A DNA stretch of 64,000 bases from Croceibacterium salegens. GTDB lineage: Bacteria > Pseudomonadota > Alphaproteobacteria > Sphingomonadales > Sphingomonadaceae. Under the pieces are notes generated by a model that was not told the origin of the DNA, did no database searches, and saw only the letters and a list, made by a program, of their open reading frames with translations. Made by a program: the position numbers and the translations under genes. The stretch lies in the NCBI RefSeq assembly GCF_009827435.1, contig NZ_WTYM01000052.1:62001-126000 (forward strand). The letters run 5' to 3'. How positions within the stretch are numbered: the stretch's first letter is position 1; each line of letters begins with the position of its first letter. Below, piece by piece: positions 36,242-45,078 of the stretch.

Positions 36242-36586
36242 TCAACCGATCGTTCCGGGCAATCCGATGAACCGTTCAGCATTCGCGATGTCCAGTTCGA
36301 CGATCCAGAGGTCGCTGTCCTGGCTCTTGCGACGCTGCCAATATTCCATGAATTCAATTTTATTTTCAGGGTCTTGCGACCTTACGAGCGTCCATTGTCG
36401 GGTGCCGTCGAGCTGCGGCATTCGTTCGTAAAGCCGCAACTTTGTGTCATTTTCGCCACAGATTATGAGCAAAGTCCCGGCGTCGCGTTCACCTTTTGCG
36501 ATAACCGTACCGAACCCTCCTGCGGCATCGACTGCCCGGATCAGGGCTCCCACTTCGAGGTGGGCGGGCAGGCGCGCGTCCGTCAT
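36242..36586 (-). CDS. DUF1491-family protein
   Basis: 114 residues. The pattern LIRAVDAAGGFGTVIAKG, then RLYERM and the aromatic C-terminal strand LWIVELDIANAERFI, fits DUF1491, a small alphaproteobacterial family of unknown function. It directly follows the thioesterase gene with no gap. Confidence 0.8.
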   Translation of the reverse strand: MTDARLPAHLEVGALIRAVDAAGGFGTVIAKGERDAGTLLIICGENDTKLRLYERMPQLDGTRQWTLVRSQDPENKIEFMEYWQRRKSQDSDLWIVELDIANAERFIGLPGTIG

Positions 36587-37039
36587 TCAACCGCCTGGTC
36601 GGTATCCGGGAAGACTGGAAAGGGCGAACTTCGAGCGCATGAAGGTGCCCGTGCCGCGGCCGATTTCCTCGCCGTCCGCATCGAGCAGGTGCGCTTCGGC
36701 GACGAAGACCCGGCGCCGGCCGCTGACCCAGCGGCCTTCGGCCACGACGGGGCCGCTCCGGATCGGGGCGGTGAAATGCAGGTTGAAGGCTGTCGTCAGC
36801 AGGAAGCGGTCGGTGACGAGCGAGTTGGCGGCGTAGAAGGCCGCATCGTCGAGCATCTTGAAGTAGATCGTCCCGTGCGCCGCGCCGGCGGCATGATGGA
36901 CGCGCTCGTCGACCTCGAATTCGATCCGCGCATGCCCTTCGGAGACGATGTGCAGGTGCGATTCGAACAGCGCATTGACCGGGGCCGAGGCGTAGAGCGA
37001 CTCGAGCGCACGAAAATGGTGGCTGGCGCCTTCGACCAT
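36587..37039 (-). CDS. PaaI-like hotdog thioesterase
   Basis: 150 residues from ATG 37039. Hotdog motif HAAGAAHGTIYFKMLDDAAF with the usual conserved acidic residue, followed by TTAFNLHFTAPI and a FMRSKF end. Probably hydrolyses a small acyl-CoA. ATG 37078 is an alternative but would overlap ptsN by 26 bases. Confidence 0.82.
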   Translation of the reverse strand: MVEGASHHFRALESLYASAPVNALFESHLHIVSEGHARIEFEVDERVHHAAGAAHGTIYFKMLDDAAFYAANSLVTDRFLLTTAFNLHFTAPIRSGPVVAEGRWVSGRRRVFVAEAHLLDADGEEIGRGTGTFMRSKFALSSLPGYRPGG

Positions 37040-37052
37040 GCCGGAGGACGCG

Positions 37053-37514
37053 TCAGGCGGCGTCGCGGTCCGCGGCATTGCTGATCAGGCTGTAGAGCGC
37101 CTCGGCGTCGGGCGCTTCGCTCAGCACTTCGTGAATCCGCTCGTCGCGCACCAGCCGCGAAATCGCAGCGAGGGCATGGAGATGAGCCGCGCCGCTCTGC
37201 TCGGGCGAAATAAGTCCGAAAACGAGGTCGACCGGCATGCCGTCGGCAGCGCCGAAATCGACCGGATCCTTGAGCTTGAGCAGGACTGCCACCGGCCTGT
37301 TGACACCCGTGACACGGGCGTGGGGAATGGCGACACCGCGGCCGAAGCCGGTGCTGCCGAGGGCCTCACGCTCCTGCAGGCGCTCAAGCACATCGTCGGC
37401 GTTGAGGTCGTAACTGCCGGCAAATTGCCGTGCGAGCATCTCGAGAATGGCGTCCTTGGAGGTCGCGGCGACAATCGCCACGTCTTGGGGTTCCAGAAAG
37501 AAGTGCACGTTCAT
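37053..37514 (-). CDS. ptsN: PTS IIA-Ntr regulatory protein
   Basis: 153 residues. The phosphorylated histidine is H65 in GRGVAIPHARV; also LVFGLISPEQSGAAHLHALA. It is a phospho-relay regulator of nitrogen and envelope functions. Neighbour hpf is the usual partner in the rpoN region, but rpoN itself is absent here. Confidence 0.92.
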   Translation of the reverse strand: MNVHFFLEPQDVAIVAATSKDAILEMLARQFAGSYDLNADDVLERLQEREALGSTGFGRGVAIPHARVTGVNRPVAVLLKLKDPVDFGAADGMPVDLVFGLISPEQSGAAHLHALAAISRLVRDERIHEVLSEAPDAEALYSLISNAADRDAA

Positions 37515-37620
37515 AATTCAACCCGAATGGTACCCGGCCCGAGGGCGCGAGCGTTATTGCCGCCCGTCTGCAACTCGGTTGCCGTCTATTCGATTGGCTA
37601 GAAGCGCTCCCAATTGCACT

Positions 37621-38187
37621 TCACGAGGGCTCGACCCAGCCGATCGAGCCGTCCGGGCGGCGGTAAACCATATTGTGCCGCCCAGTTCCAGCATTTTTGA
37701 AAAACAGCGCATTCGTATGGCGCAGGTCGAGAAGCATGACTGCGTCCGAAACCGAGACCTGCGGGATGTCGATTCGCGTCTCGGCTATGACCGGCGGCGC
37801 ATCGGGAGGCTCGACTTCCGACTCCACCTCGTCGACGGCGAAGATGGTGTAGGCGGCGTCTTCCTCGCGCGCGACGTGGTCCGCCTGTTCGTGCCGGTCC
37901 TTGAGGCGGCGCTTGTAGCGCCGGAGCTGCTTCTCGATCTTGTCGGCGGCCTGGTCGAGCGAGAGGTGCGCGTCGTGCGCCTGTCCGTGGGACTTGAGGA
38001 TGAGGCCGTGATTGACGTGCATCACGATGTCACAGGCGAAAGCGCTGGTTGGGGCCTTTCCAAAGGTGACCTGCGATGAGAGCGCGCGGTTGAAGTACTT
38101 GTCGATGATCCCGTTGAGGCGATCGGCGGCATGTTCCTGCAGGGCCGAACCGGTATCCATCTGGTGGCCGGACACGCGAATTTCCAT
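37621..38187 (-). CDS. hpf: Long-form ribosome hibernation promoting factor
   Basis: 188 residues. The N-terminal S30AE domain (~1-105) begins MEIRVSGHQMDTGSAL and has the basic YKRRLKDRH helix. A linker leads to the C-terminal dimerisation domain (VSDAVMLLDLRHTNALFFKN). Long HPF forms inactive 100S ribosomes in stationary phase. Confidence 0.93.
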   Translation of the reverse strand: MEIRVSGHQMDTGSALQEHAADRLNGIIDKYFNRALSSQVTFGKAPTSAFACDIVMHVNHGLILKSHGQAHDAHLSLDQAADKIEKQLRRYKRRLKDRHEQADHVAREEDAAYTIFAVDEVESEVEPPDAPPVIAETRIDIPQVSVSDAVMLLDLRHTNALFFKNAGTGRHNMVYRRPDGSIGWVEPS

Positions 38188-38229
38188 GGCGTAGATTCTC
38201 CTGTCTTTCCCCCGACTTCCCGCCTCGAA

Positions 38230-38913
38230 CTATTTACTCCAAAGCGGTGAATCCAACGTTTCGACGAAGGCTTTGTGCCGTGCCAGCTCCGCTGCGCTCG
38301 GGGCGTGTGGCCGCGCTTCACGAAAGGTGTGTTTCGTCGTCGGCATCACGACTGTTTCGACCACCGACTCGGTAATCTCAGCCGCGAGCTCGAGCCCGAT
38401 CTGTCGCCCACCGGTGAGTTCGACATAGACCTGAGCGAGCAATTCGGCGTCGAGCAGCGCGCCGTGCTTCACGCGGTGGCTGCGATCGATACCGTAACGC
38501 GTGCACAGCGCATCGAGGCTGTGCTTCGCCCCGGGATGGCGGCGGCGGGCGATGCCCAGCGTATCAATCATCCGTTCGAGCGAGATTTCCTCCAGCCCGC
38601 AGGCGGCGAGTTCGCTGTTGAGGAAGCCGAAGTCGAACTGCGCGTTGTGCGCAACCAGCGGCGACTCGCCGAGGAATTCAAGGAGGTCTGCAGCGCTCTC
38701 GTGAAAACGCGGTTTGTCGGCAAGAAAGGCCTCGGACAGGCCGTGAACCTGCTCGGCCTCGATCGGCATCGGCCGATCGGGATTGAAATATCCGTGAAAA
38801 GTGCGGCCGGTGGGCACGCGGTTGACCATTTCGATGCAACCGATTTCTACAAGTCGGTCGCCCGTCTTGGGATCGAGGCCGGTGGTTTCGGTATCGAAAA
38901 CGACTTCCCGCAT
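38230..38913 (-). CDS. dnaQ: DNA polymerase III epsilon subunit (proofreading)
   Basis: 227 residues. DEDDh exonuclease motifs: VFDTETTGLD near the N-terminus, VHGLSEAFL, AHNAQFDFGFL, and HGALLDAELLAQVY with the catalytic His and Asp. Start at 38913 (MREVVFDTE). It opens the dnaQ-coaE-aroE-maf set next to the replication origin. Confidence 0.93.
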   Translation of the reverse strand: MREVVFDTETTGLDPKTGDRLVEIGCIEMVNRVPTGRTFHGYFNPDRPMPIEAEQVHGLSEAFLADKPRFHESAADLLEFLGESPLVAHNAQFDFGFLNSELAACGLEEISLERMIDTLGIARRRHPGAKHSLDALCTRYGIDRSHRVKHGALLDAELLAQVYVELTGGRQIGLELAAEITESVVETVVMPTTKHTFREARPHAPSAAELARHKAFVETLDSPLWSK

Positions 38914-38958
38914 CGCCTTACCTATCGGACTCTCGGGCGCGGCTGGCAAGGGCGTGTT

Positions 38959-39552
38959 TCAGTTCCGCGACAGCTGCTCCACGAGCGCCGCCACCGCGGC
39001 TTCGGTTTCCGCGAGCGAACACCCGGTATCGATCACGTAATCCGCCTCGGCGCGTTTTTCCGCGTCGGGCATTTGCAGGGCCAGGATTTCGGCAAAGCGT
39101 CCGGGGGTCATGCCCTCGCGCGCGAGGACGCGGGCGCGCTGGAAGTCGGGCGGGGCGGAAACGACGAGAATCGCGTCGACCTCCCCGGCGCCGCCCTTTT
39201 CGAACAGCAGCGGGATGTCGAATACCACGAGCGGCGCACCGCTGTGCTCGATGAGGAATGCTTCGCGTAAGGATCGCACCGCGGGATGGACGATCGCCTC
39301 GAGCCGGGCGAGGGCGGCAGGATCGCCGAACACCTGTGCGCCGAGCGCCGCGCGGTCGACGCCTCCTGCGCCAGTGGTGCCCGGAAATTCTTGTTCGATT
39401 GCCGCGAGCAGCGCGCCGCCCGGACCCTGCATCCGGCGCACTTCGGCATCGGCATCGAACACCGGCACCCCGCGCGCGGTGAACATGGCCGCCACAGTGC
39501 TCTTGCCCATGCCGATCGAGCCGGTGAGGCCGAGGATGAAGGGCCTGCTCAT
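38959..39552 (-). CDS. coaE: Dephospho-CoA kinase
   Basis: 197 residues. P-loop GSIGMGKST at 11-19 and the DADAEVRRM, LFEKGG and LVVSAPPDFQRAR motifs. Last step of coenzyme A synthesis. It overlaps aroE by 4 bases. Confidence 0.94.
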   Translation of the reverse strand: MSRPFILGLTGSIGMGKSTVAAMFTARGVPVFDADAEVRRMQGPGGALLAAIEQEFPGTTGAGGVDRAALGAQVFGDPAALARLEAIVHPAVRSLREAFLIEHSGAPLVVFDIPLLFEKGGAGEVDAILVVSAPPDFQRARVLAREGMTPGRFAEILALQMPDAEKRAEADYVIDTGCSLAETEAAVAALVEQLSRN

Positions 39553-40403
39553 GGCGCCAGCAGCGCGCGCAGCCCCATGTCGGCGTCGCGGCGCGGGGCG
39601 GGTCGGCCGAAGAACTTCTCGAACGCCTCGGCGGCCTGGCCGATCAGCATCGCCAGGCCGTCGATCGTGGCGAAGCCGCGCTGCTTCGCCTCGGCGAGCA
39701 GCGGAGTGAAGGCAGGGTGCGTGACGATGTCGTAGACCACCGTGCCCGGCGGGGTGTGACTAAAGTCGTAAGCCAGCGGCGGTTGCCCGGCCATGCCGAG
39801 CGGGCTGGCGTTGACCAGCAGGTCGAGACAGCCCTCGCGGTCGTCGAACGGGAAGTCGGTCGGATCGGCGAAGTGCGCCAGGTCGATGGCGTGGTGTTCG
39901 CCCTTGGGCGCGAGCTCGTCGATCAGGGCCCGCGCCTTGGCCGGATCGCGCCCGGCGAGGACCAGCGTGAAGCCTTGGTCCGCCAGCGCGGCGACGATAG
40001 CGCGTGCCGCTCCGCCGGTGCCGAGAATCCGTGCCATGCGGAAGTAGTGCTGCTTCGCCAGCGGGCCCTTCAGCGGTTCGATGAAGCCCGCTGCGTCGGT
40101 GTTGTACCCTGTCAGCCCGCCATCCTCGGGGACGATGGTGTTGACCGCGCCGATCCGCGCCGCGAGCGGATCGAGCCGGTCGAGCAGGGGGATCACCGCC
40201 TGCTTGTGCGGCATCGTCACGTTGCACCCACACCACTCGGGATCGGCGCGGCGCGAGACGAGATAGGACTCGAGGCCCTCCGCAGTGACATGGGCCGCGC
40301 GGTAGGCCGCATCGAGGCCTAGCTTGCTCAGCCAGTAGCCGTGGATCGCCGGCGACTTCGATTGCGCAATGGGGTCGCCGATGACCTCGGCGTACCTGCT
40401 CAT
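39549..40403 (-). CDS. aroE: Shikimate dehydrogenase
   Basis: 284 residues. GDPIAQSKSPAIHG at the N-terminus, catalytic lysine in NVTMPHKQAV, NTDAAGF, the dinucleotide motif LGTGGAARAI and a C-terminal PLLAEAKQRG. It reduces dehydroshikimate with NADPH. Overlaps maf by 4 bases. Confidence 0.94.
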   Translation of the reverse strand: MSRYAEVIGDPIAQSKSPAIHGYWLSKLGLDAAYRAAHVTAEGLESYLVSRRADPEWCGCNVTMPHKQAVIPLLDRLDPLAARIGAVNTIVPEDGGLTGYNTDAAGFIEPLKGPLAKQHYFRMARILGTGGAARAIVAALADQGFTLVLAGRDPAKARALIDELAPKGEHHAIDLAHFADPTDFPFDDREGCLDLLVNASPLGMAGQPPLAYDFSHTPPGTVVYDIVTHPAFTPLLAEAKQRGFATIDGLAMLIGQAAEAFEKFFGRPAPRRDADMGLRALLAP

Positions 40404-40978
40404 GCCGGCAGCTCTTCCAGTTCGCGCAGCGCGCCGAGGACCGGCAGCAAGGGCATGCCGAGCACGGTGAACATGTCGCCTTCGATGCTCTCGAACAGCT
40501 GCACGCCGCGCGCCTCGATGCGGAACACGCCGACGCACTGGCTGACTTCGGGCCATTCGGCGGCGAGGTAGCGGGTGATGAAATCCTCCGACAGCTCACG
40601 CACGCGCAACTTCGCCACCGCCACGTTGCTCCAGCGCAGGTGGCCGCCGATCGCGATGGCCGCGGCAGAGTGGAGTTCCATCGTCTTGCCGGAGAAGAAC
40701 CGAAGGTGTTCGGCCGCCTGCGCGCGGCTTTCCGGCTTGTCGAAGCGCCGCCCGTCGACCGAGACGACCGAATCGCTGCCCAGAACCGGGCGGCCTTCGC
40801 CATCGACCGACAGCGCCTTGGCTTCGGCCAGAGCGAGGGCAACCGATCCGGGCGGAACATTGCCGAGCGAGGCCTCGAGTGCGCGCTCGTCGATCGCCGC
40901 AGGCACGACGTCGAATTCGACCCCGGCAGCCCCGAGCATCATCCGGCGCGAGGCGCTTTTCGAAGCGAGAACGATCAT
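40400..40978 (-). CDS. maf: Maf-family nucleotide pyrophosphatase
   Basis: 192 residues. N-terminal LASKSASRRMML and internal GSDSVVSVDGR and KPESRAQA are the Maf signatures; the family removes modified nucleotides and affects division. Start 40978 overlaps the ppsR stop (ATGA). Confidence 0.92.
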   Translation of the reverse strand: MIVLASKSASRRMMLGAAGVEFDVVPAAIDERALEASLGNVPPGSVALALAEAKALSVDGEGRPVLGSDSVVSVDGRRFDKPESRAQAAEHLRFFSGKTMELHSAAAIAIGGHLRWSNVAVAKLRVRELSEDFITRYLAAEWPEVSQCVGVFRIEARGVQLFESIEGDMFTVLGMPLLPVLGALRELEELPA

Positions 40979-41817
40979 ATCGGTTTGGTCCCCTGGTCCT
41001 TGCCGCCGCGCTCGTCGTGTTCGGCCTTGAGGCGCATGACCGCGGCTGCGGTCTCTTCGATCGAACGGCGGGTAACATCGATAACCGGCCAGCCGTTGTC
41101 TGCAAACATGCGCCGCGCAAAGGCCAGCTCGCGCGCCACTTCGTCCTCGCTGACATAGGCCGTCTCGACCGTCTCGTTGAGCGAGAGCAGGCGGTTGCGG
41201 CGGATCTCGATCAGCCGGCGCGGCGCGGTGGTCAGGCCGACGACGAGCGGGTGGCGCAGGCTGAAAAGGTCGGGCGGCGGCGGGCTCTCGACCACGAGCG
41301 GGATGTTCGCGACCTTGTAGCCGCGGTTGGCGAGGTAGATGCTGGTCGGCGTCTTCGAGGTTCGCGAGACCCCGGCCAGCACGATGTCGGCCTCCTCCCA
41401 TTCTTCCCACAGGATCCCGTCGTCGTGGGCGATGGTGAACTGGATCGCATCGACGCGGGCGAAATAGGCCTCGTCCATCGCGTGCTGGCGGCCCGGCCGG
41501 CCCTTGGCTTCCTGGCCGAGCTGGTTTTCGAGCGCCTCGGTCACCGCATCGAGCGCGGGAATATGCGGCAGGCCTAGGGCGCGGCAGCGCTCCTCGAGCC
41601 GCAGGCGGGTCTCCTCGTTGACCAGGGTATAAAGGACGAGTCCCGGCTTGTTCGACAGCTCGGCGACGATACGGTCGAGGTGCTGGCGGCTGCGGACCAT
41701 CGGCCAGAAATGGCGGATGACTTCGGCATCGTCGAACTGGGCAAGCGCGGCCTTGGCGATCATCTCCAGCGTCTCGCCGGTCGAGTCCGAAAGGAGGTGG
41801 AGGTGCAGCCGGGTCAT
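40975..41817 (-). CDS. ppsR: PEP synthase/PPDK regulatory protein (DUF299)
   Basis: 280 residues. HLHLLSDSTGETL at the N-terminus and the P-loop-like GVSRTSKTPTSIYLA are diagnostic of this bifunctional kinase/pyrophosphorylase. It is the counterpart of Rickettsia RP001, the gene flanking the Caulobacter/Rickettsia origin opposite hemE. The start codon overlaps a DnaA-box-like site. Confidence 0.93.
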   Translation of the reverse strand: MTRLHLHLLSDSTGETLEMIAKAALAQFDDAEVIRHFWPMVRSRQHLDRIVAELSNKPGLVLYTLVNEETRLRLEERCRALGLPHIPALDAVTEALENQLGQEAKGRPGRQHAMDEAYFARVDAIQFTIAHDDGILWEEWEEADIVLAGVSRTSKTPTSIYLANRGYKVANIPLVVESPPPPDLFSLRHPLVVGLTTAPRRLIEIRRNRLLSLNETVETAYVSEDEVARELAFARRMFADNGWPVIDVTRRSIEETAAAVMRLKAEHDERGGKDQGTKPI

Positions 41818-41825
41818 GTGGACAA
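41817..41825 (-). promoter_or_regulatory. DnaA-box-like site
   Basis: TTGTCCACA on the minus strand, one mismatch from TTATCCACA, at the left edge of the origin gap and overlapping the ppsR start codon. Confidence 0.5.
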
Positions 41826-42108
41826 TTCCCGGCATAAACCACGGGAGGGAATGCCGGACAAGTTCGGCATGGCAATCGCTCACCGCTACCGGTCGATTCG
41901 AACCGGGTCTGTACCTTGGCAAGAGGCGAGATTCGAACAGCGGTCTGACAGCGGGGAAAACGATTTGTTGACTCAGATAGGACCGCGAGTCGGACGGCCA
42001 TTCGCCCCCTGTTCAAGCCGGAAGAAATCCGGCAGGGCGCGCCAATCCCCGCTATCCACAGGACCAACAGAGTCCAACAAACCTTCTTAAAGACTCTAAT
42101 TATTTGGA
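41818..42108. other. oriC: Candidate chromosomal replication origin (oriC)
   Basis: Divergent 291-306-bp gap between ppsR (RP001-type) and hemE. This is the conserved origin location described for Caulobacter and Rickettsia (established knowledge). It holds two 8/9 DnaA-box matches, six GANTC sites between 41895 and 42096, two direct repeats of GATTCGAAC (41895, 41930), small hairpins (ATGCCG/CGGCAT at 41851-41870, GCCGG/CCGGC at 42017-42033) and an AT-rich stretch (~42076-42108) next to hemE. Genes on both sides read away from it, and parAB-parS lie 8-12 kb to the right. Confidence 0.75.
42052..42060 (+). promoter_or_regulatory. DnaA-box-like site
   Basis: CTATCCACA, one mismatch from TTATCCACA, about 20 bp left of the AT-rich stretch that could serve as the unwinding element. 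Confidence 0.55.
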
Positions 42109-42123
42109 TTGGACCTTACCGAG

Positions 42124-43140
42124 ATGCCCGGCTTGCTCCTCGATACCCTGCGCGGAAAGGTGTCCGAACGGCGCCCGGTCTGGCTCATGCGCCAGGCGGG
42201 GCGATATCTGCCCGAGTACCGCGCGCTGAGGGCGGAGAAGGGCGGGTTCCTCGAACTGGCGACCGATCCGGAGTTCGCCGCCGAGGTGACCCTGCAGCCG
42301 GTGCGGCGCTTCGGGATGGACGGGGCGATCCTGTTTTCGGACATCCTCATGGTGCCCTGGGCCATGGGGCAGGACCTGTCGTTCGGCCCGGGGGAGGGCC
42401 CGCGACTGGCGCCGCCGCTTGTCGATCAAGCGCTTGATACGCTGTGTTCGGTGCCGGAACGGCTCGATCCGGTGTATGAGACGGTGCGCCTTGTGCGCGA
42501 ACGTCTCGATCCCGGTGTCACGCTGCTGGGTTTTGCCGGAAGCCCGTGGACGGTCGCCACCTACATGGTCGCGGGACAGGGCTCGAAGGACCATCACGAG
42601 GCGCGCCTGTTCGCCTATCGCGACCCGGTGGCGTTTGGCGCGATCGTCGACGCTATCGTCGCAGTGACGGTCGAGTACCTGTGCCGCCAGATCGAGGCCG
42701 GGGCCGAGGCGGTGCAGCTGTTCGATTCCTGGGCCGGCAGCCTCGCCCCCGACCAGTTCGAGCGCTGGGTGGTCGCGCCCAACGCCGCAATCGCCGACGC
42801 GGTGCGTTCGCGCCATCCACAAGTGCCGATCATCGGCTTTCCCAAGGGGGCCGGATCGAAGCTGGCGAGTTATGCCCGCGAAACCGCGGTCGATGCGGTC
42901 GGCCTCGACGAGACGCTCGACCCGGTCTGGGCGGCGCGCGAACTGCCCGAAGGCCTCCCGGTGCAGGGCAATCTCGACCCGCTTCTGCTGCTCGCCGGCG
43001 GCGCCGCGCTCGAACAGCGGGTCCGCTACATCCTCGAAGCCCTTGCCGGCCGCCCCCACGTCTTCAACCTCGGCCACGGCATCGACAAGGAAACGCCGAT
43101 CGAAAATGTCGAACGTTTGCTCGAAATCGTACGAGGTTAA
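42124..43140 (+). CDS. hemE: Uroporphyrinogen decarboxylase
   Basis: 338 residues from ATG 42124 (an in-frame TTG at 42109 would add five residues). It decarboxylates uroporphyrinogen III to coproporphyrinogen III in heme synthesis. Signatures: RPVWLMRQAGRYLPEYR, AILFSDILMVPWAMG, LLGFAGSPWTVATYMV and FNLGHGI. First gene right of the origin. Confidence 0.95.
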   Translation: MPGLLLDTLRGKVSERRPVWLMRQAGRYLPEYRALRAEKGGFLELATDPEFAAEVTLQPVRRFGMDGAILFSDILMVPWAMGQDLSFGPGEGPRLAPPLVDQALDTLCSVPERLDPVYETVRLVRERLDPGVTLLGFAGSPWTVATYMVAGQGSKDHHEARLFAYRDPVAFGAIVDAIVAVTVEYLCRQIEAGAEAVQLFDSWAGSLAPDQFERWVVAPNAAIADAVRSRHPQVPIIGFPKGAGSKLASYARETAVDAVGLDETLDPVWAARELPEGLPVQGNLDPLLLLAGGAALEQRVRYILEALAGRPHVFNLGHGIDKETPIENVERLLEIVRG

Positions 43141-43178
43141 GGGGTGACGCGCGCCTCGCATCCGCCTACATCGCGCCC

Positions 43179-43622
43179 ATGCAGGATGTTCTCGCGATGA
43201 CCTACCTGTGGCTCAAGGCCGGTCATATCATCTTCGTGATCTTCTGGATGGCCGGCCTGTTCATGCTGCCGCGCTATTTCGTCTACCACCAGGAAGCGCC
43301 CGAGGGATCGCCCGAGGCGGCCGAATGGGCCAATCGCGAGCGCAAGCTGCTCAAGATCATCCTCACGCCCTCGATCATCGCGGTCTGGGTGTTCGGCCTC
43401 GCGCTCGCCGCCTCGCTCCACGCGTGGGACCAGGGCTGGCTGCACGCCAAGCTGCTGCTGGTGCTGGCGCTGTCGGGATATCACGGCTGGCTGGCGAGCT
43501 ATGCGAAGAAGCTGGCGCGGGGCGAACGCCCGCTCGAGGGCCGGACCTTGCGCATGCTCAACGAGGTTCCGGGCGTGGCCGCGGCGATCATCGTCGTGCT
43601 CGTCGTGGTCAAGCCGTTCTGA
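43179..43622 (+). CDS. hemJ: HemJ protoporphyrinogen oxidase (UPF0093)
   Basis: 147 residues with four hydrophobic segments. Conserved KAGHIIFVIFWMAGLFMLPR, KLLKIILTPS and LLLVLALSGYHGWL. HemJ is the membrane protoporphyrinogen IX oxidase of many alphaproteobacteria; the histidine in KAGHI is a heme-ligand candidate. Follows hemE by 38 bp, so likely one heme operon. Confidence 0.9.
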   Translation: MQDVLAMTYLWLKAGHIIFVIFWMAGLFMLPRYFVYHQEAPEGSPEAAEWANRERKLLKIILTPSIIAVWVFGLALAASLHAWDQGWLHAKLLLVLALSGYHGWLASYAKKLARGERPLEGRTLRMLNEVPGVAAAIIVVLVVVKPF

Positions 43623-43664
43623 CGATTTGCGGCGAGCCGTGCCTGCGCTCGCACCGATTGCGAA

Positions 43665-43693
43665 TTGACGGGCTGGCCCGCGCAACCTATTTC
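43665..43693 (+). promoter_or_regulatory. Candidate promoter of rho
   Basis: -35 TTGACG, 17-bp spacer, -10 TATTTC. Predicted transcript has a ~95-base leader before rho, where rho autogenous control would act. Confidence 0.55.
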
Positions 43694-43795
43694 ACCGATA
43701 CCGGCAGAGGCCGCCGTCCCGCGCGGCCAGGTCAGCTTTCCCCAAGCCCATGACGACTTGCCGGCACCCAATCGAATTATCTGGAATTTTTACCC

Positions 43796-45052
43796 ATGCA
43801 TCTGAAAGAACTGAAAAAAAGGGCGCCGGCGGAACTCGTCGCAATGGCCGAGGAATACGACGTCGAGGGCGCCAGCACCATGCGCCGGCAGGATCTCATG
43901 TTCGCGATCCTCAAGGAAGTGGCCGAAGACGGCGAAGAAATCATCGGCCAGGGCACGATCGAAGTGCTGCAGGACGGCTTCGGCTTCCTCCGCAGCCCCG
44001 AGGCGAACTACCTCGCCGGCCCCGACGATATCTACGTTTCGCCCAACCAGGTCCGCAAATGGGGCCTGCGCACCGGCGACACGGTCGAAGGCGAGATCCG
44101 CGCTCCCAAGGACGGAGAGCGCTATTTTGCCCTCACGAAGCTCCTGAGCGTCAATTACGACGATCCCGAGGCCGTGCGCCACCGGACCAACTTCGATAAC
44201 CTGACGCCGCTCTATCCGGACGAGAGGCTGGTCCTCGACACCGTCGACCCGACGGTGAAGGACAAGTCGGCCCGCGTCATCGATCTCATCAGCCCGCAGG
44301 GCAAGGGCCAGCGCGCCCTGATCGTCGCCCCGCCGCGCACTGGCAAGACGGTGCTGCTGCAGAACATGGCCAAGGCGATCACCGACAACCATCCGGAAGT
44401 CTTCCTGATCGTCCTGCTCGTCGACGAGCGGCCCGAGGAAGTCACCGACATGCAGCGTTCGGTGAAGGGCGAGGTCATCTCCTCGACCTTCGACGAACCC
44501 GCCAGCCGCCACGTCCAGGTCGCCGAAATGGTCATCGAGAAGGCTAAGCGCCTCGTCGAGCACAAGAAGGACGTGGTGATCCTGCTCGACTCGATCACCC
44601 GCCTCGGCCGCGCCTACAACACCGTGGTGCCGAGCTCGGGCAAGGTCCTGACCGGCGGTGTCGACGCCAACGCCCTGCAGCGCCCCAAGCGGTTCTTCGG
44701 TGCCGCGCGCAACATCGAGGAGGGCGGATCGCTGTCGATCATCGCCACCGCGCTGATCGATACCGGCAGCCGCATGGACGAGGTCATCTTCGAAGAGTTC
44801 AAGGGCACCGGTAACTCGGAAATCGTCCTCGACCGCAAGGTCGCCGACAAGCGCATCTTCCCGGCGCTCGACGTCGGCAAGTCCGGCACTCGCAAGGAAG
44901 AGCTGCTGGTCCCCAAGGAACAGCTCAGCAAGATGTGGGTCCTGCGCCGCATCCTGATGCAGATGGGCACCATCGATTCGATGGAATTCCTCCTCGACAA
45001 GATGAAGGATTCCAAGACCAACGAAGACTTCTTCGCGACGATGAACCAGTAA
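43796..45052 (+). CDS. rho: Transcription termination factor Rho
   Basis: 418 residues. RNA-binding cold-shock-like domain ~45-125 ([20 protein letters not shown]). Hexameric helicase with Walker A in [12 protein letters not shown], Walker B in [10 protein letters not shown] and the Q/R-loop regions. Standard length and N-terminus (MHLKELKK). Confidence 0.98.
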   Translation: MHLKELKKRAPAELVAMAEEYDVEGASTMRRQDLMFAILKEVAEDGEEIIGQGTIEVLQDGFGFLRSPEANYLAGPDDIYVSPNQVRKWGLRTGDTVEGEIRAPKDGERYFALTKLLSVNYDDPEAVRHRTNFDNLTPLYPDERLVLDTVDPTVKDKSARVIDLISPQGKGQRALIVAPPRTGKTVLLQNMAKAITDNHPEVFLIVLLVDERPEEVTDMQRSVKGEVISSTFDEPASRHVQVAEMVIEKAKRLVEHKKDVVILLDSITRLGRAYNTVVPSSGKVLTGGVDANALQRPKRFFGAARNIEEGGSLSIIATALIDTGSRMDEVIFEEFKGTGNSEIVLDRKVADKRIFPALDVGKSGTRKEELLVPKEQLSKMWVLRRILMQMGTIDSMEFLLDKMKDSKTNEDFFATMNQ

Positions 45053-45058
45053 GGGTCG

Positions 45059-45078
45059 GCGGGCCTAATGCCCGCTTT
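45059..45078 (+). terminator. Weak hairpin after rho
   Basis: GCGGGC / GCCCGC around CTAAT followed by TTT, in the overlap of the convergent rho and FG-GAP-like genes. Confidence 0.45.

Noticed and set aside
41880-41940. GTTCGAATC stretches resembling a tRNA T-arm
   Set aside because: The flanking bases do not pair as a T-stem or acceptor stem, and no cloverleaf could be built; treated as direct repeats in the origin gap.
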